Shown here: positions 6,290 through 14,086 of the stretch, in pieces
Position numbering within the stretch: the first letter of the stretch is position 1
Layout: the number at the start of each line of letters is the position of its first letter
Assembly: GCA_030040515.1 (NCBI GenBank)
Contig: JASHTO010000052.1
Location: 1-14,465 of the forward strand
Source of the DNA: Terriglobia bacterium
Lineage (GTDB): Bacteria; Acidobacteriota; Terriglobia; UBA7540
Reading direction: 5' to 3'
DNA length: 14,465 nucleotides
Translations under genes and position numbers: made by a program
Notes under the pieces: model-generated
What the model saw: only the letters and a program-made list of their open reading frames with translations
The model's database searches: none
What the model was told of the DNA's origin: nothing

Positions 6290-7863
6290 GAAAAATCCAG
6301 ATTTACGACACGACGCTGCGTGATGGAGCGCAGGGCGAGAACGTCTCGTTCTCGATGGAGGACAAGCTGCACGTGGCGCGCAAGCTCGACGCGCTGGGCG
6401 TGGACTACATTGAGGGCGGCTGGCCCGGCTCAAACGCCAAGGACGTGGCCTTTTTCGAGCGCGCGCGCAAACTGAAATTGCGGCACGCCAAACTCGCGGC
6501 CTTCGGTAGCACCTGCCATCCGCACCACGCCGCCGCACAGGACAAGAACTTGCAGGCCCTGATTGAAGCGCACACGCCGGTGGTGACCATCTTCGGCAAA
6601 ACCTGGGACCTGCACGTGAAAGTGGCGCTGGGAATTTCGCTGAAGGAAAATCTTGAGCTCATCCGCAGCTCCGTAGCCTTCCTGAAGTCGCACGGCCGCG
6701 AGGTGATCTACGACGCCGAACACTTCTTCGACGGCTACAAGGCGAACCCCGAATTTGCCCTGAGCACGATCCAAGCCGCGGAAGATGCGGGCGCGGATAT
6801 CGTGGTGCTGTGCGATACGAACGGCGGCACTCTACCCGCGGAGATCGGCGAGCGCTACAAAGCGGCGGCCAAGGTTCTGAAAGGGCCGCTGGGAATTCAT
6901 ACGCACAATGACTGTGAGCTGGCGGTGGCCAATGCGCTCGTCGCGCTGCAACTGGGCGCCGCGCAGGTGCAGGGAACCATCAACGGTTACGGCGAGCGCT
7001 GCGGCAACGCCAACCTGTGCTCGATCATCGCGAACCTCGAGCTTAAGCTGGGCATACAGTCGATCGGAAGGAAAAACCTGAAGCGCCTGACCGAAGTCTC
7101 GCATTATGTCAGCGAGCTGGCCAATTTGCCGCACCGCAATGAACTGGCTTTCGTGGGCAAAAGCGCCTTTGCGCACAAGGGCGGAATCCACGTGAGCGCG
7201 GTGATGAAGAACACCGCCTCATACGAGCACATCGATCCCGGCATGGTCGGCAATGAACGCCGCGTGCTGGTCTCCGAACTCTCGGGCAAGAGCAACGTGA
7301 TTTACAAGGCCGTGGAGCGCGGCCTGAGACTCGATCCCTCCTCGCCTGATGCCAAGGCCGTGGTCGAAAAGTTGAAGGAACTGGAGCACGACGGGTATCA
7401 GTTCGAGGGCGCAGAAGCGTCATTTGAAATGCTCTTCGACAAAATGGTTCACCACGCCCGAGAGTTTTTCGAGCTCGACGGATTCCGGCTGATTACGGAG
7501 AAAAAAGGCGCGCAGGATTCACAATCCGAGGCGGTCATCAAGCTGCGCGTGGACGGCAAAGAAGAGCACACCGCGGCGGAAGGTGTGGGCCCGGTGAGCG
7601 CGCTTGACCGCGCGTTGCGCAAATCGCTGACCACGTTTTTTCCATGCATCAAGGACATTCGCCTGACTGACTACAAGGTGCGCGTGCTGAATCCCCAGGG
7701 CGCCACGGACGCCAAGGTTCGCGTGTTGATTGAGTCGAGCGACGGGCGTGATACCTGGGGCACGGTCGGCGTTTCTGAAAACATCATCGAAGCCAGTTGG
7801 AAAGCACTGGTGGACAGCATCACCTACAAGCTGAAGAAGGAGCACGGATACAAGAGAAAGTGA
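6286..7863 (+). CDS. cimA: (R)-citramalate synthase
   Basis: 525 residues, the normal length. It condenses pyruvate and acetyl-CoA to (R)-citramalate, the first step of the threonine-independent route to isoleucine, in the cytoplasm. The HMGL-like TIM barrel opens with KIQIYDTTLRDGAQGE (catalytic Arg12, metal-binding Asp13). It continues with YIEGGWPGSN, VTIFGKTWDLHV, IYDAEHFFDGY, VVLCDTNGG, the metal ligands HTHND (His205, His207) and GYGERCGNANL, then AFAHKGGIHVSAV. From about residue 390 a LeuA-type C-terminal dimerisation/regulatory domain follows (AVIKLRVDGKE, GPVSALDRALRK, YKVRVLNP, DTWGTVGVSENIIEASW), where isoleucine feedback normally acts. EGGWPGSN and FGKTWDLHV separate it from 2-isopropylmalate and homocitrate synthases. 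The frame is open from ATG 6235, but family members begin at MRKIQIYD, so 6286 is preferred. No other ilv/leu genes are adjacent. Confidence 0.95.
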   Translation: MRKIQIYDTTLRDGAQGENVSFSMEDKLHVARKLDALGVDYIEGGWPGSNAKDVAFFERARKLKLRHAKLAAFGSTCHPHHAAAQDKNLQALIEAHTPVVTIFGKTWDLHVKVALGISLKENLELIRSSVAFLKSHGREVIYDAEHFFDGYKANPEFALSTIQAAEDAGADIVVLCDTNGGTLPAEIGERYKAAAKVLKGPLGIHTHNDCELAVANALVALQLGAAQVQGTINGYGERCGNANLCSIIANLELKLGIQSIGRKNLKRLTEVSHYVSELANLPHRNELAFVGKSAFAHKGGIHVSAVMKNTASYEHIDPGMVGNERRVLVSELSGKSNVIYKAVERGLRLDPSSPDAKAVVEKLKELEHDGYQFEGAEASFEMLFDKMVHHAREFFELDGFRLITEKKGAQDSQSEAVIKLRVDGKEEHTAAEGVGPVSALDRALRKSLTTFFPCIKDIRLTDYKVRVLNPQGATDAKVRVLIESSDGRDTWGTVGVSENIIEASWKALVDSITYKLKKEHGYKRK

Positions 7864-7868
7864 AGGAA

Positions 7869-7987
7869 TTTGGCCATTTTTTCATTTGTCTATTGACCCA
7901 TTGAGTGATTGGTGGAACGTGGTCAACAATGCCTTTCAATCAAGAATGACTAAATCGTGAAATGGTCAAATGGCTTAATGGCCAAAT
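7869..7987. repeat. inverted arrays of degenerate octamers, copy 1
   Basis: From 7869 the sequence runs in 8-base steps: TTTGGCCA, TTTTTTCA, TTTGTCTA, TTGACCCA, TTGAGTGA, TTGGTGGA. On the other side the inverse units TGGTCAAA (7963), TGGCTTAA (7971) and TGGCCAAA (7979) appear, again 8 apart. The outer ends ATTTGGCCATT (7868-7878) and AATGGCCAAAT (7977-7987) are exact reverse complements. The element lies between cimA and tdh; the same units recur at 9921-10016. It could act as terminator-like structure or be a mobile/REP-like repeat. Confidence 0.6.
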
Positions 7988-8007
7988 CAAGAATAAAGGG
8001 CGACACA

Positions 8008-9036
8008 TTGAAAGCTCTTGTGAAAAGCAAAAGCGCTCCCGGGCTGTGGATGGAGGATGTTCCGAAGCCAAAAATCGGCATCAACGATGTGCTCATCCGC
8101 GTGCTGCGCGCGGGAATCTGCGGAACCGATCTGCACATTTATCAATGGGACGATTGGGCGCAGAAGACCATTCCCGTTCCTCTGGTGATCGGGCACGAGT
8201 TTGTGGGCGAGATTGCGGAAGTGGGCGCGAACGTTTCCGACTTTTTCCCTGGCGACATTGTGAGCGGAGAGGGCCACGTTACCTGCGGGCGATGCCGCAA
8301 TTGCCTGGCGGGCCGGAGGCACCTGTGCGCGCATACGCAGGGTGTTGGCGTGAATCGCCCAGGAGCCTTTGCGGAATACGTGGCGCTGCCCATGACCAAC
8401 ATCTGGCGACACCACTCGGACGTGGACCTGGACATCGCGGCGATTTTCGATCCATTTGGCAACGCCGTGCACACCGCATTGTCATTTCCGGTGCTGGGTG
8501 AAGACGTGCTCATCACCGGCGCCGGCCCAATCGGCCTGATGGCGGCGGCGGTAGTGCTCCACGCGGGCGCGCGATACGTGGTGATTACCGACACAAACCC
8601 GTTTCGCCTTGAGCTGGCGAAGAAAATGGGTGTGACCGTCGCGCACGACATCCGCAAAGGCAGCCTGGCGGATGTGCAGAAGCAGCTCGGCATGATGGAG
8701 GGGTTTGACGTGGGGCTCGAAATGTCCGGTAACAGCGACGCGCTGCGCGATATGCTCGCCAACATGAGTCATGGCGCGAAGATTGCGCTGTTGGGGATTC
8801 CCAAGCACGCCGCCGTAGTGGATTTGAATCCCATCATCTTCAAGCTGCTCACCATCAAGGGAATCTACGGCCGCGAGATGTACGAAACCTGGTACAAGAT
8901 GACCATGATGCTGCAATGCGGGCTGGATATCCGGCCCATCATCACGCACCGGTTCTCCTGCGATGATTTCCAGAAGGGGTTTGATGCCATGAGCTCAGGC
9001 GAGTGCGTGAAGGTTATTCTGAATTGGCAAGCGTAG
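8008..9036 (+). CDS. tdh: L-threonine 3-dehydrogenase
   Basis: 342 residues. A zinc-dependent, NAD+-using medium-chain dehydrogenase that oxidises L-threonine to 2-amino-3-oxobutanoate, normally passed to Kbl to give glycine and acetyl-CoA; no kbl is adjacent. The sequence follows E. coli Tdh closely, including its numbering: catalytic zinc ligands Cys38, His63 and Glu64 (GICGTDLHI, IGHEFVGE), structural zinc Cys93, Cys96, Cys99 and Cys107 in the GHVTCGRCRNC stretch, GVGVNRPGAFAEY, IFDPFGNAVHTALSF, dinucleotide loop GAGPIGLMAA, GFDVGLEMSG, IKGIYGREMYETWYKM and ITHRFSCDDFQKGFDAM. Start: the frame is open from ATG 7957, but those codons lie in the octamer repeat. The TTG at 8008 (read Met in place of the family's MKALVK) has AAAGGG 8 bases ahead and gives exact family length, so it is preferred. 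Stop TAG. Confidence 0.93.
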   Translation: MKALVKSKSAPGLWMEDVPKPKIGINDVLIRVLRAGICGTDLHIYQWDDWAQKTIPVPLVIGHEFVGEIAEVGANVSDFFPGDIVSGEGHVTCGRCRNCLAGRRHLCAHTQGVGVNRPGAFAEYVALPMTNIWRHHSDVDLDIAAIFDPFGNAVHTALSFPVLGEDVLITGAGPIGLMAAAVVLHAGARYVVITDTNPFRLELAKKMGVTVAHDIRKGSLADVQKQLGMMEGFDVGLEMSGNSDALRDMLANMSHGAKIALLGIPKHAAVVDLNPIIFKLLTIKGIYGREMYETWYKMTMMLQCGLDIRPIITHRFSCDDFQKGFDAMSSGECVKVILNWQA

Positions 9037-9059
9037 TGGTGCGGGCATCCTGCCGGTGA

Positions 9060-9080
9060 GCATGACGAGGATGGTCATGC
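9060..9080. repeat. short hairpin between tdh and the SDR gene
   Basis: GCATGAC/GTCATGC form a perfect 7-bp stem with a 7-base loop (GAGGATG), 23 bases after the tdh stop. No T-run follows, so it is more likely a small repeat or an mRNA stem than an intrinsic terminator. Confidence 0.4.
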
Positions 9081-9104
9081 CACGAAACGGCGAAAGGACG
9101 AATT

Positions 9105-9918
9105 ATGAAGGAACGCAAGGCCATCAAAGACCGGTTCAGAGATAAGGTGGCGATCATTACCGGGGGATCATCGGGAATCGGCAAAGCGGCGCTGGAAGAA
9201 ATTTGCAAGGAAGGCGCGGCGGCGATTTTCACCGGCACGCGCGACACCGGCCGCGAAATCGAGAAGCAGATGACCGCCGCGGGCTTCCGCGTTGGGTCCT
9301 GCCAGGGCGACATGGCGAACGAAAAATTCTGCCGGGACGTTGTGGCGCTCACGCTCCAGAAATTCGGCAAGGTGAATTATCTCTTCAACAACGCGTTTTC
9401 ATTTACGGCCAAGGCGCTGGATGCAACGAGCGCCGATTGGGAGCGCATCTGGTTGGCCCCGTGGCGTTTGCGCGCATGGGGACGCTGGTGGCCGAGCCGA
9501 TGCGCAAGCAGGGCGGGGGATCGATTGTGAACATGTCGAGCATCTCCGCCTTCATCGCCCAGCCGAATCGCTGGACTTACAATGCCGCGAAAGGTGCCGT
9601 CCATACTCTTACGAAGTGCATGGCGCTGGATCTGGCGCCCTACGGCATTCGCGTGAACAGCGTGAGCCCCGGCTGGATCTGGACTCGCGAAGTGGCAAGG
9701 CGGCCGCAGGTGATCGCGCCAAGTGGGAGCCTGTGTGGGGCCAATATCACATGCTCGAACGCTGCGGCGAGGCGGTGGAATGCGCCGGGCCCGTGCTCTT
9801 CCTCTTCAGCGACGATTCCTCATTCATTACTGGCGCGGACCTGCCCATCGACGGCGGCTACCAGAGCATCGGTCCGGAAGGCTTGGGAAAGACCAGCAAG
9901 TTTGCAGGAAGCGAGTAA
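9105..9918 (+). pseudogene. short-chain dehydrogenase/reductase with two frame-changing deletions
   Basis: A classical SDR of about 270 residues spread over three frames. Frame 1 (9105 to about 9452): MKERK..., NAD(P) loop ITGGSSGIGKAAL (residues 18-30), GDMANEKFC, and NNAF in place of NNAG, to DWERIW. Frame 2 (about 9452-9697): VGPVAFARMGTL, catalytic Ser in NMSSIS, YNAAKG (Tyr and Lys), YGIRVNSVSPGWIWT. Frame 3 (9697-9918): KAAAGDRAKWEPVW, CAGPVLFLFSDDSSFITGADLPIDGGY. At the first break SDRs normally have W-x-V-N-L-x-G; the missing bases (1 mod 3, most simply 10) take out the x-V-N that holds the helix-4 Asn of the catalytic tetrad. At the second, one A seems lost in GCAAGG. Both could be sequencing or assembly errors; otherwise the gene is dead. 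Substrate unknown. A good AAAGGA precedes the ATG. Confidence 0.85.
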
Positions 9919-9920
9919 AA

Positions 9921-10016
9921 TTTGGTCATTTGGCCATTGAACCATTTGTTCATTTTGCCATTTTGATTTGGAAGACACTATAGCCACGGAACCGCAGGAT
10001 GAAAAATGGCCAAATG
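9921..10016. repeat. inverted arrays of degenerate octamers, copy 2
   Basis: Six consecutive 8-base units start at 9921: TTTGGTCA, TTTGGCCA, TTGAACCA, TTTGTTCA, TTTTGCCA, TTTTGATT. The inverse unit AATGGCCAAATG at 10005-10016 is the exact reverse complement of CATTTGGCCATT at 9927-9938. It starts 3 bases after the SDR stop and ends 20 bases before the MBL start. It shares the ATTTGGCCATT core with the element at 7869-7987. Confidence 0.6.
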
Positions 10017-10036
10017 AAAAAATTTACGGAGTTTTC

Positions 10037-10813
10037 ATGACCTTCGAAATCCAAATTCTCAAGATGGGCCAGTGCGAAGTTCCGGGCCCGGAAGTGTATT
10101 GGATGAGCGCGTGGGACACGTGGGAGACTCTGCACTTCTGGATGGTGGTGATTCGCGGAGGAGGGAAGACGATCGTCATCAATACTGGACCGCCGGCCGA
10201 CCTCACCGATCTGAACGAAGCGTGGAAGAAGGCCATCGACGCGCGCTCGCAGATGGTGCGGAAGGACTCTGAGCGGCCGGAGAACGCCCTGAAGCAGTTG
10301 GGAATCAAGCCCTCGCAAGTCGACTATGTCCTCATTACGCCGCTGCAAGCCTACGCCACGGGCAACATTCCTCTCTTTACCAACGCCCAGATTTGTATTT
10401 CGAAGCGCGGCTGGATTGAGGATTTTCACGCGCCCAAGTATGAGATGCACATCCCGCGCAAGCTGCGAATTCCCGATGACACGCTGAAGTATCTGGAGAT
10501 CGACGCTCCGGAGAAGCTGCGCCTGATCGAAGATGAGGATGAGGTGATCCCGGGCATTCGGGCGTTCTGGACGGGCTGTCACCACCGGTCGTCCATGGCC
10601 TATTCAATAACTACCCGGCCTGGAAAAATTGTAGTTTCAGATTGCTTCTTTAAATATCGCAACGTCGAGGAGCACATTCCCCTGGGCATCATGGAAAGCC
10701 TGGAGGAGTGCATGCGCGCCTACCAGCGCATCCGCGAGGTGGGCGACTACCTGCTGCCCCTGTACGATCCGCTGGTTCCTGAGCGGCTTAAGAAGGTCTG
10801 GAAGGCCAGCTAG
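10037..10813 (+). CDS. metallo-beta-lactamase-fold protein lacking the HxHxDH motif
   Basis: 258 residues. The fold order is that of the MBL superfamily, nearest in layout to proteins annotated as N-acyl-homoserine lactonases: an MGQCEVPGPEVYWM start, FWMVVIRGGGKTIVINTGPP (the strand that normally ends DTG), QVDYVLITPLQAYATGNIPLF, ICISKRGW, the CHHRSSMAY loop and KIVVSDCFF. The step that should read T-H-x-H-x-D-H-x-G reads T101-P-L-Q-A-Y-A-T-G109: all the first-site metal ligands are gone. His182/His183 and Asp202 keep the places of later ligands. Either it binds one metal atypically or it is a non-hydrolytic relative. The reading frame is clean throughout, so loss of the motif is not part of the decay seen in its neighbours. 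ATG 10037 has ACGGAG 5 bases ahead; codons before it lie in the octamer repeat. Stop TAG. Confidence 0.8.
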   Translation: MTFEIQILKMGQCEVPGPEVYWMSAWDTWETLHFWMVVIRGGGKTIVINTGPPADLTDLNEAWKKAIDARSQMVRKDSERPENALKQLGIKPSQVDYVLITPLQAYATGNIPLFTNAQICISKRGWIEDFHAPKYEMHIPRKLRIPDDTLKYLEIDAPEKLRLIEDEDEVIPGIRAFWTGCHHRSSMAYSITTRPGKIVVSDCFFKYRNVEEHIPLGIMESLEECMRAYQRIREVGDYLLPLYDPLVPERLKKVWKAS

Positions 10814-10846
10814 ACGTCGATTCGGTGGATAGACGCGTCACCCTAA

Positions 10847-12472
10847 GGTCTGCATGTTCGCCTATGGACCGATGATATTTACCCGGAGTTGGTCAAGAGT
10901 CTCGACCAGGGGTTGGAGAGATCGCTCGTCCGCCAGCAGCCGAGCGGCGGGTGGCTGGGTCCCCACGCGATTCCCAGCGTCATCAGTTCGGCCGGTGCGC
11001 TTTCCGCCCTGACGGCCGCTTTCCTCGCGCCCGAGTCGCGTTATTACCGCCAGGCGGCGATCCTTGAACGAATGGAGCGCGCCTCGGATTATCTTCTGCG
11101 CGTCCAGAACCCGGATGGAATCATCGATTCCTACGTTACGAACTTTGCTTCGCCCCCGGATACGGCATTTGTAGTGTAGGCGCTCGGCGCGGCTGCGGAA
11201 GTGCTGAAAACCCGCGGCGGCCCTGAGGCGCGAAGCGTGAACGACAAACTCGAAGCTTTTCTCTGCCGCGCCGGCGAAGCACTGATAACCGGGGGCATTC
11301 ACACTCCGAATCATCGATGGGTTGTCTCAGCGGCTCTGGCGCGCTACCATCACCTCTTTCCTGACCCACGCTATCTTGCGCGCATCGAGCAGTGGCTGGC
11401 GGTGGGATTCGACCTGGACTCGGAGGGTCAATTCACCGAGCGCAGCACAGGCATTTACGACGAAGTGAGCGATCAGGCGTTCATCCTGATGGCCTGGCTG
11501 CTCGACCGCCCCGCGCTTTTTGATCTGCCTCGAAAGAATCTGGAGACGCTGCTCTATTTCCTGCACCCCAACGACGAGATCGCCACGGATATTTCCCATC
11601 GCTAGGACCGCTTCACGGCGCTCTCCGTTTTCCACTACTACCGCTGCTACCGCTTTATGGCCTGACGCGACCAGAATGGACGGTTCGCGAGCGTCGCCGA
11701 CTACATTGAACGCAACCACCTGCCGGAAATGGGCCACTACGTGATTGACTTCATGGAAATTCCCGAGCTTCGCAACCCACTTCCGCCCCGTGAACCGATT
11801 CCGACGGATTACGCGAAGCACTACGCCCGGTCTTCATTCGTTCACATTCGCCGGGGCGACAGAAACGCCACCATTCTGGGGGACAATTCCCGGTTCTTCT
11901 CCTTTCGCAATGGCGGCGCCGTGGTGGAAGCCGTGCGTGTGGCCACAGCCTATTTTAGGAAAGGCCAATTTTCCGGACCCCTCCAGCCGACTGAGAACGG
12001 TTATCGCCTGGAGCAATCCCTGGAGGGGTTCTATTACCAGCCGCTGACGCCGGGGGACCGCGGCGCGGACGAGCAGTGGCCGCTGATTTCCGGGACCTCG
12101 CGCGCTCGCAGCAATTTCTCGCATTTGAAATCGAGCGTGGAGATTCGCGAGGTCGAAGGCGGGTGCGAAATCAACCTGAGCGTTGAGGGCCTTAACCAGG
12201 CGCCCGTGGCGGTGGAGATCACCCTCCGGCCGGGCGGGAAACTGACGGGTGATTCGCTGACGCTCGACGCCGCTTCACCCCATATCTATCTTTTGGGCGA
12301 GGGGTTGGCAACGTATGAGCTGGCGGGCAGCCGCGTGCAATTCGGTCCGGGTTTTCGCCAGCATGCCTGGACGCAGTTGCGCGGAGCGCAGCCGCGGCTG
12401 GAAGGCTTGACCGTCTATATGACCGGCTTCACACCGCTGAAGCAGACGTTCAGGATCGCAGCGGTTCCTTGA
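10847..12472 (+). pseudogene. alpha/alpha-toroid, heparinase-like protein with three in-frame stops
   Basis: One continuous frame of about 540 codons is interrupted by TAG 11177-11179, TAG 11603-11605 and TGA 11663-11665, with no frameshift. The N-terminal two thirds (LVKSLDQGLERSLVRQQPSGGWLGP, YYRQAAILERMERASDYLLRVQNPDG, NHRWVVSAALARYHHLFPDPRY, YTER-like FTERSTGIYDEVSDQAF) have the helix-pair pattern of an alpha/alpha barrel, as in heparinase II/III-like and related polysaccharide lyases. The last third (from FVHIRRGDRNATILGDNSRFFSF to the end) is beta-rich, as in their C-terminal sandwich. Each stop is one transition from a sense codon (CAG or CGA). No clear start or signal peptide is left: the frame opens at 10847 and the first usable codon is TTG 10889, so the 5' end may also be lost. 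Family assignment is by pattern only. Confidence 0.7.
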
Positions 12473-12493
12473 CAATTCACGGAGGCATTTTCC

Positions 12494-13378
12494 ATGAAAC
12501 TCACAACGCCATTTCTGGCCGGGGCGATTATTTTCGCAGGCCTGGCGCTCAACGCGCAATCGCCGCAGCCGGTGTTTAACGGCCTGGGATTGGATCTTGG
12601 AAATCTGGCGCTGCTCTCGCACGCGCAGTCGCGAGAGATCACAGCCGAAAATCCCACGGGTGAAAAGGGTAGGGGCGAAATGGCGACGGAAGGAACAAAC
12701 GCCAACGCCGCGCGCGACCTCGGGCAGGGGCGGAAAGTCTCGCCATCTATCGAAATCCCCGCCCATGCGACCGTTACTTTGGCGGAAATTTCCGGCTCGG
12801 GGGCAATCCAGCACATTCGCATGGTGCCGCGCGGCACATGGCGGTTTTCTATTCTTCGCATGTACTGGGATGGCGAGGAAAGTCCCTCTGTCGAGGTTCC
12901 GGTGGGAGACTTTTTCGCCAACGGCTGGGGAACATACGCACCCGTGAATTCGCTCCCGATTTGCGTGAACCCCACAAACTCCTTCAACTCATTCTGGCAA
13001 ATGCCATTTCGCAAGTCGGCGCGTATCACCATGCAGAATCTGGATGAAAAGCCCATGCGGTTGACGTATCAGATTGATTACACTCTGACGGAAGTTCCTG
13101 CCTACACGGGATATTTCCACGCGCAATTCCGGCGCGTGAATCCGCTGCCCTACAAGACCGATTGCGTGATTCTGGATGGGGTGAAGGGCTGGGGCCAGTA
13201 CGTGGGCACCTACATGGCCTGGGGAACGCACAGCAATGGGTGGTGGGGCGCTCGGCCTTCCGATAAAGTGGATGCAAACGGATACGACCAATTTCGCTCC
13301 CCGATTCGGCTTCGCGTATCGCCTCTTCAAGGACAGCAACAATACCGTAATACGCGGCGGATATGGGGTCTACTATGA
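12494..13378 (+). pseudogene. truncated DUF2961 (GH172) protein, 3' end replaced
   Basis: Starts well: GGAGG ahead of ATG 12494, signal peptide MKLTTPFLAGAIIFAGLALNAQ. It continues colinear with DUF2961, now glycoside hydrolase family 172 (jelly-roll enzymes acting on arabino- or fructofuranosides): LALLSHAQSREITAENPTG, GQGRKVSPSIEIPAHATVTLAEI, SGAIQHIRM, RMYWDGEESPSVEVPVGDFF, QMPFRKSARI, TGYFHAQFRR, LDGVKGWGQYVGTYMAWG, SNGWWG near residue 252. Members then read G-E-G-E and later G-T-E-D-Y, the acidic segment tied to catalysis in GH172. Here it is absent: after NGWWG the frame reads about 40 unrelated residues, because the DNA is now the TonB-receptor fragment in another frame. About a third of the protein is missing, so it is presumably inactive. 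Confidence 0.8.
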
Positions 13379-13916
13379 CCAGCTTACAGCGGAATGCCGT
13401 TTGACATCACCTTTGCCGTTCCCGCCGCCGGTGTCGGTTGGTTCGGGCAGAATACTTCCTCCGCCGTAGCCAATCGCGCCAGCATAGTGCCCGGTCAAGC
13501 CCTCTATTCCGGCCAGAACAAAAGCTCGCACGATATCAAGGACGGCGTCCCCTGGTACAACTACGGTGCTTTTGCTAATCCCACACCTTACACCTTTGGC
13601 AACTCCGCTCGGAACGAACTCTTCGGGCCGGGGTGGGGGTGACTGGGATATGGCCTTGCTGAAGAACTTCATGCCCTGGCGGGAAAGCATGAAATTGCAA
13701 TTCCGCATCGAGACCTACAATACCTTCAACCATTTCAACCTCGGCAACCCGGGATCCATCAGCTCCGAATTCGGGTCTTACGTTCAAATTCCCGTTCCCG
13801 GAACCGCCATCACCACGCAACCCCTGATCACGAGTTGTTATCCGAACTGCACCTTTGGCGGGCCCTACGGACAGGGGAATCGTTATATCCAGGTGGGAGC
13901 GCGCTTGTTCTTCTAA
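13250..13916 (+). pseudogene. 3' fragment of a TonB-dependent receptor (OAR-like) with two frameshifts
   Basis: An outer-membrane beta-barrel tail. Frame A (about 13250-13390): KWMQTDTTNFAPRFGFAYR, NTVIRGGYGVYYDQLTA. Frame B (13394-13640): MPFDITFAV, WFGQNTSS, DGVPWYNYGAFANPTPYTFGNSARNELFGPGWG. Frame A again (from about 13635): GDWDMALLKNFMPWRESMKL, FRIETYNTFNHFNLGNP, ending GARLFF with the terminal Phe used by the BAM complex. Frame changes fit one G missing near 13391 (TAGMPFD restored) and one G too many in the GGGGG at about 13636. In whole receptors RGGYG-x-YYD lies several hundred residues before the C-terminus; here about 175 remain, so an internal deletion is likely too. Plug and signal are absent. 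Confidence 0.8.
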
Positions 13917-13956
13917 ACCCCGGCGCTGCGCGGTCCTGCACGGGATTCTCAAACCC

Positions 13957-13990
13957 GGGCATGCCTCTTCTGAAATGAAGGGGCATGCCC
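13957..13990 (+). terminator. strong hairpin after the TonB-receptor tail
   Basis: GGGCATGCC (13957-13965) pairs fully with GGCATGCCC (13982-13990). A T-G wobble and CTTC/GAAG extend the stem to about 14 bp around a TGAAAT loop, 40 bases after the stop. No T-run follows, so it could be a repeat element rather than an intrinsic terminator. Confidence 0.45.
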
Positions 13991-14039
13991 CAACTCCAGC
14001 ACAAAAGGCATATCGAATCCCCGATGCTTTGACCACGAA

Positions 14040-14086
14040 GCGTGTTGCACTTTCGGCGAAAGAAAAGCAACGCGCGCTTTTTCTTC
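14040..14086 (+). terminator. probable intrinsic terminator
   Basis: GCGTGTTGC (14040-14048) pairs with GCAACGCGC (14067-14075, one G-T wobble), with an inner CTTTC/GAAAG stem, followed by GC and the T-rich CTTTTTCTT. Stem plus T-tract fits a Rho-independent terminator for the transcript coming from the left. Confidence 0.55.

Noticed and set aside
7957..8007. tdh start at ATG 7957
   Set aside because: Those 17 codons lie in the octamer repeat; the TTG at 8008 gives exact alignment to Tdh numbering and has a Shine-Dalgarno sequence.
9203..9940. Separate overlapping genes in the 9203 and 9421 frames
   Set aside because: They are the middle and end of one SDR displaced by two frame changes; each carries only part of the fold.
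10847..12472. Stop-codon recoding (TAG or TGA read as sense, selenocysteine or pyrrolysine)
   Set aside because: TAG ends four other genes here, both TAG and TGA are involved, and no special downstream structure or catalytic context was seen.
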